Assembly: GCA_947504195.1 (NCBI GenBank)
Contig: CANNGN010000004.1
Span: 186,001-250,000 of the forward strand
DNA: 64,000 bases
DNA from: an uncultured Vibrio sp.
GTDB taxonomy: Bacteria; Pseudomonadota; Gammaproteobacteria; Enterobacterales; Vibrionaceae
Reading direction: 5' to 3'
Below the pieces are notes generated by a model. The model ran no database searches and was not told where the DNA came from. It saw only the letters and a list, made by a program, of their open reading frames with translations. Shown piece after piece: positions 18,604 through 26,321 of the stretch. The translations under genes and the position numbers were made by a program. Within the stretch, counting starts at the first letter, position 1, and every line of letters begins with the position of its first letter.

Positions 18604-20361
18604 CTAGCCATGCTCAAGCAGAAGCAAAAATTCAATTACCGCGACACCAACGGCCAACAACGCAAGTCCTTTCCAAAACACAACAGGGTTTCTCTGCATC
18701 AACGGGCTCTCTTCAAACTCTTTTTGCAGCTTTTTATTTGGCGTATAGAGATCAGCAATAAACTCACTCAACGCGGGGTAACGTTTAGAAGGCTGATGGT
18801 GAGTCGCTTTTTTAAATGCGAGATCAACCCATGTCGGAATATCTTCTCTATGTTGAGAGATAGCGCGATACTCCCACTTAGTGTGCCGTGCGGATTGTAA
18901 ATTTTGGCTATTCGTTTCTTTATACGGCAAATGACCGGTCAGCATTTCGTAGCCAATCACCGCCACTGAAAATAGATCGGATGTTGTGGTTGCTTCATTT
19001 TCCAAGATATATTCTGGCGCAATGTAGTTAATGGCTCCCAGTGGAATGGTATCCGGATTTTCGGGAGCGATCTCTTCCAAGCCTAAAACCTTCACCGCGC
19101 CCAAGTCGATAATTTTAACTGCGCCAGATTCCGTCACCATAATATTTTCAGGTTTAAGATCCCGATGCACCATATCCGCACGCTGTAACACCCGAACCGC
19201 ACGAATCAAATCGTCCATGATTTTACGGACACTTTGGAGGCCAGGGTTGGGATTATCATACATCCATTGTCGTAAATTTATACCATCGATAATTTCACTT
19301 AATTGGTAAGCAAACTTTGATGCTTTCGGCGTCGGGTAAATCTTCATTATCCGGTCACTGGTTAACTGAGACCCAACCCAAGATTCATTGGCAAAGTTTA
19401 TAAGATAATTCGTATCATCACTGTATTGCATCGATGGCGCTTTTAAAATCATCTGCTTGCCAGATTCAAGTTCGGACACAAGGTAAACATGACTTCGCGA
19501 CCCTTCATAGACAATGCTTTCAACTCGATAATCATCGATCACATTCCCCACTTTCAGGGCTGGCGGAATGGTGCGAGACAACATCAATTGCTGATGTTCC
19601 ATAACCGACTTATCCGGCAGATTGATAACATCGATGATCAAACAGCTCGCATTATCTTGGCTGCCATTCACAATCGCTTGATTGCCAATCTCGCGGCTTA
19701 AATCTTCAAGATCAATGTTATGACCAGTACGAGTAAAGTCCGCCAAGGCACCATGTTCGATAAAATCGTGCACCCCATCGGTGGTCAAAACAAATCTATC
19801 GCCTTCTTGTAGAGCGACTTGCTGATAATCGACCTCAAGTTTGCTGTCCATACCTAGGGCTCGAGTGAGGTATGCTCCTTTGCCAAAATTCACCCGTTGA
19901 TGGTCTTTGGTTAGTAGGGTCAGCTTGTTATCTCGCATCCGGTAAATTCGCGTATCACCGACGTGAAATAAGTGCGCCGTGTTTGACTTGATAACCAGAC
20001 AACTGAATGTCGTGACAAGCCCATTATGAGTTAGTCCGTGCTTTGCCCCTTCGTTATACAACCAAGTATTTAGAGACGTTAGAATCTGCCCAGCAGAGTG
20101 TTTGATGCTCCAACTTTCAGGAGTCGCAAGATAATCATTAATAAACTGGATAACCGCGGTGTGGCTAGCTTTCTGGCTATTAACACTGCAACTCACCCCA
20201 TCAGCAATACAGGCTACGGCTCCTTTATGCTCTAACTCATTGCGTTTCTCAGGAACCTTCACCAAAATCGCGTCTTGATTTTGGCTACGAGTCCCAATCA
20301 ATGAACTTCCCGCATGGTTAAGTGTTAGCTGCTTAATCTTACTTCCAACATCTGACTGCAT
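18604..20361 (-). CDS. Fused PP2C phosphatase / Ser-Thr protein kinase
   Basis: 585 residues. The N-terminal PP2C phosphatase (about 10-250) has metal-binding Asp motifs RSQNQDAI, ACIADGVS, LTTDGVHDF and GSQDNASC. The C-terminal Hanks-type kinase (about 275-540) has the Lys in MILKAPS, catalytic HRDLKPENIM and IDLG in place of DFG, and APEY. A single C-terminal membrane anchor is LALLAVGVAVIEFLLLL. It is the last gene of the cobA-nirB-nirD-narK unit. A similar kinase gene is part of the nitrate assimilation operon of Pseudomonas aeruginosa, so a role in controlling nitrate transport or reduction is likely but unproven. Confidence 0.93.
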   Translation of the reverse strand: MQSDVGSKIKQLTLNHAGSSLIGTRSQNQDAILVKVPEKRNELEHKGAVACIADGVSCSVNSQKASHTAVIQFINDYLATPESWSIKHSAGQILTSLNTWLYNEGAKHGLTHNGLVTTFSCLVIKSNTAHLFHVGDTRIYRMRDNKLTLLTKDHQRVNFGKGAYLTRALGMDSKLEVDYQQVALQEGDRFVLTTDGVHDFIEHGALADFTRTGHNIDLEDLSREIGNQAIVNGSQDNASCLIIDVINLPDKSVMEHQQLMLSRTIPPALKVGNVIDDYRVESIVYEGSRSHVYLVSELESGKQMILKAPSMQYSDDTNYLINFANESWVGSQLTSDRIMKIYPTPKASKFAYQLSEIIDGINLRQWMYDNPNPGLQSVRKIMDDLIRAVRVLQRADMVHRDLKPENIMVTESGAVKIIDLGAVKVLGLEEIAPENPDTIPLGAINYIAPEYILENEATTTSDLFSVAVIGYEMLTGHLPYKETNSQNLQSARHTKWEYRAISQHREDIPTWVDLAFKKATHHQPSKRYPALSEFIADLYTPNKKLQKEFEESPLMQRNPVVFWKGLALLAVGVAVIEFLLLLEHG

Positions 20362-20518
20362 AAGCTCTCTTTACTATTATTCAATAGAAAACAATATTTT
20401 GTAGAAGGACAAAAGCTCAGCCTAGTTTACCCAGCTGAGCTTTTGAACGATATTGAAACAAGTGCGTACTCCAATATCTCCCGATCTTTTTGTTTAATAA
20501 CTGCGGGTCAGTTTCAGT

Positions 20519-21988
20519 TTAGTGTGAAACATCAATCATGGTGACGCTTCCGTCTTCATTCACTTCTGCGATTTTACCGCTTGGCTCTTCCATAGAGAGT
20601 AAAACAATAAATCCTAGTACAGCAGTACCCGCGATCACATAGAAGAAAGTCTGGTAATCAACAAACGAGAGTATCGTTAAATAAGTTACCGCTCCGACGT
20701 TACCGTATGCGCCTGTCATGCCTGCAATTTGCCCCGTCATACGACGCTTAATCAGTGGAACTGTCGCAAAGACTGCGCCCTCGCCTGCTTGAACAAAGAA
20801 CGAACACGCCATCGCTGCAACAACCGCTAACCATACTGGCCACTGACTGTCTACCTGACCCATTAGGGCATAACCCACCGCCAGACCAGCGGTTAAGATA
20901 AGAAGTGTTGGTTTACGGCCAAAACGGTCTGAAATCCAACCACCACCTGGACGTGACATCAAGTTCATAAAGGCATAGGCCGAAGCAACCATACCCGCAA
21001 CAACTGGAGTCAGTTCAAACATATCAGAGAAGAACAGCGGCAACATAGAGACAACCGCAAGTTCTGAACCGAAGGTCGCAAAGTACAGAACATTAAGAAC
21101 AGCAACTTGCTTAAATTTATACTGATGGATTTCTTCAACTGGCGTGGTGAAGATATTTTTGTTTACTTTCCATACTTGGCTAAGCTCGAGTAGGTAAAGT
21201 GCTAACAAGCCACCATAAATGCAGTTAACAACAAAGTCGGACAGCATCGCCACACCAGCAGGTGAAAGTTTCCACGCGAGCAATGCAAGAACTGCATACA
21301 TTGGAATTTTCATAATAAGCAGTAAGAAAAAGTCTCCTTTCGATGTCACTTCCATCGCACTTAAATGCTTAGGTTTGAAGTAAGTCGACCCTTTCGGAGT
21401 ATCAGAAACATTGCGGTAGAACACAACCGAGAACAATAAGCTCATTAAGCCGGTAATCGCAACGGCATAACGCCATCCGTCTTCACCACCAAACATAAGA
21501 GCGAGTGTTGGAAGTGTGAATGCCGCCGCAGCTGAACCGAAGTTACCCCAACCGCCATAGATACCTTCTGCTGTACCGAGCTCGTTATGTGGGAACCATT
21601 CAGATACCAAACGAATACCAATAACAAAACCTGCGCCGATAAAGCCTAATAGGAAACGAGCGATGGCCGCTTGAATAAAACTATCGGCAAACGCGAACAT
21701 AAAACAGGGAATCGAACACACGGCTAACAAGGCAGAGTAGACGATTCTTGGACCGTATTTATCGGTAAGCATACCGATGACCACTCGAGCGGGTATGGTT
21801 AATGCCACGTTTAAAATCAGCAATGTTTTGATTTCTTGAGTGGTTAATCCGAGGGTTTCTTTAACCATTTGCAGTAATGGCGCAAAGTTAAACCACACGA
21901 CAAATGTGATGAAAAACGCTATCCAGCTCATATGCAGGATTTTCATTTTTCCTTTAAACGACATTATGGAGAATTTAGTGTCTTCCAT
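20519..21988 (-). CDS. narK: Nitrate/nitrite transporter, MFS (NarK/NasA-like)
   Basis: 489 residues, about twelve membrane helices. It carries the two nitrate-signature glycine-rich segments of the nitrate/nitrite porter family: GGWGNFGSAAAAFTLP near 149-164 and MTGAYGNVGAVTYL near 427-440. FAPLLQMVKETLG at the N terminus is also typical. It imports nitrate for the assimilatory reductase. The gene lies between nirD and the kinase on the same strand, so it belongs to the assimilation operon. Confidence 0.94.
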   Translation of the reverse strand: MEDTKFSIMSFKGKMKILHMSWIAFFITFVVWFNFAPLLQMVKETLGLTTQEIKTLLILNVALTIPARVVIGMLTDKYGPRIVYSALLAVCSIPCFMFAFADSFIQAAIARFLLGFIGAGFVIGIRLVSEWFPHNELGTAEGIYGGWGNFGSAAAAFTLPTLALMFGGEDGWRYAVAITGLMSLLFSVVFYRNVSDTPKGSTYFKPKHLSAMEVTSKGDFFLLLIMKIPMYAVLALLAWKLSPAGVAMLSDFVVNCIYGGLLALYLLELSQVWKVNKNIFTTPVEEIHQYKFKQVAVLNVLYFATFGSELAVVSMLPLFFSDMFELTPVVAGMVASAYAFMNLMSRPGGGWISDRFGRKPTLLILTAGLAVGYALMGQVDSQWPVWLAVVAAMACSFFVQAGEGAVFATVPLIKRRMTGQIAGMTGAYGNVGAVTYLTILSFVDYQTFFYVIAGTAVLGFIVLLSMEEPSGKIAEVNEDGSVTMIDVSH

Positions 21989-22096
21989 TTTACTTCCTTT
22001 ACATCTCGTCTTGATTTTTAATAATTGTAATAATAATGTTCACGCCAATATTCAGTCGGAATAAAGGCGTGTTAATACTTATAATATCTCTTCTAT

Positions 22097-22441
22097 TTAC
22101 GCGACCATCGCTTGTGAAAACTGAACTTGAACTGAACCGTTGTGTTCACGAATAGGATAAGTGTCTAATTGGTATTCTGGCTGTTCTAAGCACTCACCTG
22201 TTTCCAAACTGTAGTGCTGCTTGTATAGCGGAGATGCAACACAAAGTTTGCCATCGATGCCACCAATAATGCCACGAGAAAGAACATTCGCTTTTCCTAT
22301 CGGATCGTAATTAGAAATTGCGTATAACGATTGCGTTCTAGTACAACGAAATACCGCAACTTGCTTCCCTTCAACCAATGCGCAAACACCTACATTGGGA
22401 GCCAAATCTTCTATAGAACAGATGGTTTGCCAATTTTCCAT
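22097..22441 (-). CDS. nirD: Assimilatory nitrite reductase small subunit
   Basis: 114 residues with the Rieske-like beta fold but without the cluster Cys/His ligands, as is usual for NirD. Blocks: WQTICSIEDLAPNVGVCAL, IIGGIDGKLCVASPLYKQHY and GECLEQPEY. It partners NirB in NADH-dependent reduction of nitrite to ammonium in the cytoplasm. It lies 57 bp downstream of nirB. Confidence 0.95.
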   Translation of the reverse strand: MENWQTICSIEDLAPNVGVCALVEGKQVAVFRCTRTQSLYAISNYDPIGKANVLSRGIIGGIDGKLCVASPLYKQHYSLETGECLEQPEYQLDTYPIREHNGSVQVQFSQAMVA

Positions 22442-22498
22442 AATGATTCTCCTAACTATTTCAATTCTTTAACGTAAAGTGTGTTCTGTCGCTATCGA

Positions 22499-25036
22499 CT
22501 AAGATACTTCAACGATTTCAATTTCATTCTCAAGTTCAGGCTCTGGGAAACGCTGGTCACGGACCGAGATAAATTTCAATCCCTCGTCACGCTTATCACT
22601 ATTGATAAAATGACTAAAGCGTTTCAGTTTCTCTGGTGACTCAATCGTGGTTTTCCACTCACATTGATAGTTAGCGATATTCGCTTCCATCTCTTTCTCG
22701 AGCTCTTCACACAGATTTAATTTATCTTCAATAATGACTTGTTTCAGATAGTCCAACCCACCGTCTAAGTTCTCCATCCAAACCGACGTTCGTTGCAAAC
22801 GGTCTGCGGTGCGGATGTAGAACATAAAGATGCGGTCGACGTATTTGATTAGTGTTGCTTCATCAAGGTCAGATGCAAACAAGTCGGCATGACGTGGACG
22901 CATTCCGCCGTTACCACATACATACAAATTCCAACCATTTTCGGTTGCGATGATACCGAAGTCCTTCGACTGAGCTTCAGCACACTCTCGAGTACAACCA
23001 GACACACCAAACTTCACTTTATGTGGCGCTCGAACCCCTTTGTAGCGGTTCTCAAGGTCGATAGAGAAGCCGACACTGTTGCCAACGCCGTAACGACACC
23101 AAGTACTACCAACGCATGATTTAACGGTTCTCAATGACTTACCGTAGGCATGACCCGTTTCAAAACCTGCGTCGACAAGTTTCTTCCAAATAGAAGGCAA
23201 ATCATTTAACTGCGCGCCAAATAAGTCGATGCGCTGACCACCTGTCACCTTGGTATACAAGTCAAACTCTTTCGCGACTTCACCCAATACGATAAGCTTG
23301 TCAGGGGTAATTTCACCACCCGCAACGCGAGGCACTACTGAATAAGTACCGTCTTTTTGCATATTGCCTAAATAGATATCGTTGGTATCTTGAAGTTCGA
23401 TGTGTTCGTTTTCGAGGATGTAGTCGTTCCAGAATGACGCGAGAATTGAGCCAACAGCAGGTTTACAGATTTCACAACCTAAGCCTTTTCCGTATTGAGT
23501 TAATAACTCATCAAACGTCTTAATTTGGTTAACACGGACGATATCGCTGAGTTCCTGACGTGAATAAGCGAAGTGTTCACAAATATCATTGTTGACTTCC
23601 ACACCAAGGTTTAGCAATTCACTATCAAGTACCTGTTTTGCCAACGCTGAACAGCCACCACAACCAGTTGATGCATTTGTGGTTTCTTTCAATGCCGCCA
23701 TCGTTGTGCAACCCGCGGCTACGGCTTGTTTGATATCACCTTTGGTTACATCAAAACATGAGCAGATCATTGCGCCATCTGGCAAAGCATCGATACCCAT
23801 GCCCGGTGAGTCATCTTCTGCGAGGTTAGAGAGAATCAACACCGCTGGATTTGAAGGCAGCGGCATATCATTTTGCATCATTTGCAGTAATGTACCGTAC
23901 GCTTCAGCATCACCGACAAGTACCGCACCAACAATTTTCGTTCCATCTTCAGAAATAATGAGACGTTTATAAACTTGTTCAATCTCATCATTGTAAGTGA
24001 AAGACTGTGCGCCTTCCGTGCGGCCATGCACTTCGCCGATACTAGCAACATCAACACCCAGAAGCTTAAGTTTGGTGCTCATGTCTGCACCAAGGAATTC
24101 GACTTGCTTCTCTTCTTGCATCATGTGACTGGCTGCGACTTTCGCCATCTGGTAACCCGGCGCAACAAGGCCGTAGATTTTGTTATCCCATAATGCACAT
24201 TCACCAATTGCATAGACATCTTCATGATTCGTTTGGCAATTGTTGTTAATAACGATACCGCCACGTTCACCGATTTCGATATCAGAGCTTCGCGCTAATT
24301 CATCTTGAGGACGAATACCTGCGGAGAAAACGATCATGTCGGTCTCAAGTTCAGTACCATCAGCAAATTTCATGCAGTAACGAGCATCTTTACCAGCCAC
24401 GATTTCAGTTGTTGCTTTCTCGGTATGAACTGACACGCCCATGTCTTCTATCTTGCGACGTAGGAGCGCACCGCCCCCTTCTTCAAGCTGAACCGCCATT
24501 AAGCGAGGTGCGAATTCAACCACATGGGTTTCTAAACCGAGGTTTTTAATCGCATTTGCGGCTTCTAGACCAAGCAATCCACCACCGACGACAACGCCAC
24601 TTTTACTTTGTTTACTTGATGCTTCAATTGCGTCGAGATCTTCAAGAGTTCGATAAACAAAACAATGCTCTTGGTCGTTACCAGGAATCGGTGGTACAAA
24701 CGGGAAAGAACCCGTCGCCAACACTAACTTGTCGTACTCTTCTACGCGACCAGAGGCGGTAATGACTTGCTTTTCTGCGGTATTGAGCTGAGTAACCTTT
24801 TCATCTACAACATATTTAATGCCGTTTGCTTGATAGTAAGGCTCATCGGTCATTGCCAAGTCTTCAGCCGTCTTACCTGTCAGATAAGACGTCAACTGTA
24901 CTCGGTCGTACGCTAAGCGAGACTCTTCTGAAAAGGTAATAATCTCGTAATCATTACTGTCACTTTTTATTAGTGTGTCGATAAATTTGTGACCAACCAT
25001 GCCGTTGCCCACTACTACGATTCTTTGCTTGCTCAT
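22499..25036 (-). CDS. nirB: Assimilatory nitrite reductase large subunit
   Basis: 845 residues. FAD/NADH domain: GNGMVGHKFIDTL near 8-20 and GGGLLGLEAANAI near 150-162. A BFD-like [2Fe-2S] region has ICSCFDVTKGDI and TGCGGC (about 425-465), plus LGCEICKPAVGS. The sulfite/nitrite reductase core has GGQRIDLFGAQL and siroheme-[4Fe-4S] ligands in CVGSTWCRYG and GVSGCTRECAEAQ, with CGNGG. The full length and intact ligands indicate an active enzyme. Siroheme would come from cobA upstream. Confidence 0.97.
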   Translation of the reverse strand: MSKQRIVVVGNGMVGHKFIDTLIKSDSNDYEIITFSEESRLAYDRVQLTSYLTGKTAEDLAMTDEPYYQANGIKYVVDEKVTQLNTAEKQVITASGRVEEYDKLVLATGSFPFVPPIPGNDQEHCFVYRTLEDLDAIEASSKQSKSGVVVGGGLLGLEAANAIKNLGLETHVVEFAPRLMAVQLEEGGGALLRRKIEDMGVSVHTEKATTEIVAGKDARYCMKFADGTELETDMIVFSAGIRPQDELARSSDIEIGERGGIVINNNCQTNHEDVYAIGECALWDNKIYGLVAPGYQMAKVAASHMMQEEKQVEFLGADMSTKLKLLGVDVASIGEVHGRTEGAQSFTYNDEIEQVYKRLIISEDGTKIVGAVLVGDAEAYGTLLQMMQNDMPLPSNPAVLILSNLAEDDSPGMGIDALPDGAMICSCFDVTKGDIKQAVAAGCTTMAALKETTNASTGCGGCSALAKQVLDSELLNLGVEVNNDICEHFAYSRQELSDIVRVNQIKTFDELLTQYGKGLGCEICKPAVGSILASFWNDYILENEHIELQDTNDIYLGNMQKDGTYSVVPRVAGGEITPDKLIVLGEVAKEFDLYTKVTGGQRIDLFGAQLNDLPSIWKKLVDAGFETGHAYGKSLRTVKSCVGSTWCRYGVGNSVGFSIDLENRYKGVRAPHKVKFGVSGCTRECAEAQSKDFGIIATENGWNLYVCGNGGMRPRHADLFASDLDEATLIKYVDRIFMFYIRTADRLQRTSVWMENLDGGLDYLKQVIIEDKLNLCEELEKEMEANIANYQCEWKTTIESPEKLKRFSHFINSDKRDEGLKFISVRDQRFPEPELENEIEIVEVS

Positions 25037-25096
25037 ATTGTCATCTTCCTAATAGTAAATTTATAAACCAATGTCTGTGCGTTTTTCACGTCTAAC

Positions 25097-25927
25097 TTAG
25101 GCGGACATTCTTAGGTTATATTCCGTTTTTACCGACACATCCGAACGTTCAGATAATTGTTCAAGCCATTGCATCTGGCTCGCAACCGACACAACCTTAC
25201 CAATCACAATAAGTGCAGGTGATTGAATGTCGTGCTGCTGCTTAAGTTCAGTCAATTGCTTGAGCTGTCCGGTAAACGTTCGTTGTTTTGGCGTGCATCC
25301 ATTCTCAAGAAATGCGACTGGAGTTTCAGGATCCATCCCTCCTCTAATAAGCTGCTTAGAAATCATGTCTGTTTTACTAAGCCCCATATAGATAACTAAG
25401 GTTTGATTCAATGTTGCTAATGCGGGCCAATTAATCTCAAGTTTCTTGTCCGCATGTGCTGTAATAAACGTGCAGCCTTGGGCAAGGCCTCGATGAGTGA
25501 GAGGTATCTGTGAATAACTGGTGCAACCCGATGCGGCAGTTATCCCCGGAACAACATCAACAGCTATGCCTTTTTGAGCAAGTAAGAGCATCTCCTCTCC
25601 CCCGCGACCAAAGACAAAAGAGTCACCACCTTTTACTCGGCAGACATCGACACCCGATAATGAATACTTAATTAAGATATTGTTAATTTCATCTTGAGTT
25701 GAACTGTGCTGCCCTTTTGCTTTTCCGACATACAGCTTTTTTGCATTTGCAGGAAAGAGAGCTTGGATTTCATCACTAACCAGGTTATCAAACACTATCA
25801 ATTTTGCCTGCTGAATAACTCGCAGTGCTTTAACGGTTAATAGATCGGGGTCTCCGGGGCCAGCGCCAACAAGCGTAACCACCCCAGGGCGAGTCACTGA
25901 AACTGCGTGGTTGTGATTTGTATTCAT
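25097..25927 (-). CDS. cobA: Uroporphyrinogen-III C-methyltransferase (SUMT)
   Basis: 276 residues. It methylates uroporphyrinogen III twice using S-adenosylmethionine to precorrin-2, the branch point to siroheme. Tetrapyrrole methylase motifs: LVGAGPGDPDLLTVKAL (about 18-34), VCRVKGGDSFVFGRGGEE, GITAASGCTSY and LTHRGLAQG. It lacks the CysG oxidase/chelatase domains, which must be elsewhere in the genome. As first gene of the nirB operon it supplies the nitrite reductase cofactor. Confidence 0.95.
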   Translation of the reverse strand: MNTNHNHAVSVTRPGVVTLVGAGPGDPDLLTVKALRVIQQAKLIVFDNLVSDEIQALFPANAKKLYVGKAKGQHSSTQDEINNILIKYSLSGVDVCRVKGGDSFVFGRGGEEMLLLAQKGIAVDVVPGITAASGCTSYSQIPLTHRGLAQGCTFITAHADKKLEINWPALATLNQTLVIYMGLSKTDMISKQLIRGGMDPETPVAFLENGCTPKQRTFTGQLKQLTELKQQHDIQSPALIVIGKVVSVASQMQWLEQLSERSDVSVKTEYNLRMSA

Positions 25928-25970
25928 AATCGGGTCCTACATTTCAACTCATAATTTCCATTTCGAGAAA

Positions 25971-25987
25971 TGCAAGAGTGGTGCCCA
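25971..25987 (-). promoter_or_regulatory. Sigma-54 promoter of cobA-nirBD-narK-kinase
   Basis: Read on the minus strand: TGGGCACCACTCTTGCA. The invariant GG (-24) and GC (-12) are separated by exactly 10 bases and the flanks match TGGCAC-N5-TTGCA well. Transcription would start near 25960, about 33 bases before the cobA ATG. Confidence 0.82.
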
Positions 25988-26104
25988 GATCACAAAATCA
26001 TGCACAATAAATAAAAATTAACTTATTTAACAAATAGATAACTCAAAACCTTTAAAATTAAAAAGTAAGAACCAGTGAAAATTAAAAGCAAAGTTACCTA
26101 AAAA

Positions 26105-26141
26105 TGAGCCTTGATAGTGCAAAAAACTCACTAATGGTGCA
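26105..26141. promoter_or_regulatory. Two NtrC-like enhancer sites
   Basis: Two 17-base sites, 26105-26121 and 26125-26141, with strong right halves (TAGTGCA and TGGTGCA) and weak left halves compared with the NtrC consensus TGCACTAAAATGGTGCA. Both sit about 120 bp from each of the two facing sigma-54 promoters. That symmetrical placement supports a shared enhancer. The left halves are poor matches, so binding is a prediction. Confidence 0.6.
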
Positions 26142-26181
26142 AATGCAGTAACTAATATGGGTAATATAGTAAAATACCACC

Positions 26182-26197
26182 TACCACTTTAGGGGTA
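26182..26197. promoter_or_regulatory. NarL/NarP-type 7-2-7 site
   Basis: TACCACTTTAGGGGTA: two heptamers TACCACT and AGGGGTA, both fitting TACYNMT, arranged tail to tail with a 2-base spacer, the form preferred by NarP and NarL. A third heptamer TACCACC adjoins at 26175-26181. It lies between the NtrC-like sites and the nasA promoter. Nitrate or nitrite control in addition to nitrogen control is implied. Confidence 0.65.
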
Positions 26198-26260
26198 GAT
26201 CGATATTTAACTATCTGTTTTAAATAATAAAAATATTATACTTTCAAATTTATACCAAGT

Positions 26261-26276
26261 TGGTTCATAAGTTGCT
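26261..26276 (+). promoter_or_regulatory. Sigma-54 promoter of nasA
   Basis: TGGTTCATAAGTTGCT. The GG at 26262-26263 and GC at 26274-26275 are exactly 10 bases apart. The -24 block is less perfect (TGGTTC instead of TGGCAC). The start would be near 26287, about 35 bases before the GTG start codon of nasA. Confidence 0.65.
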
Positions 26277-26321
26277 ACATACCACTTATTAGTAATAGTT
26301 TAAGAAATTTGGAGTTGAGCC

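Noticed and set aside
23589..23972. 127-codon plus-strand frame inside nirB
   Set aside because: Mirror of a conserved coding region; no ribosome site and no recognisable protein.
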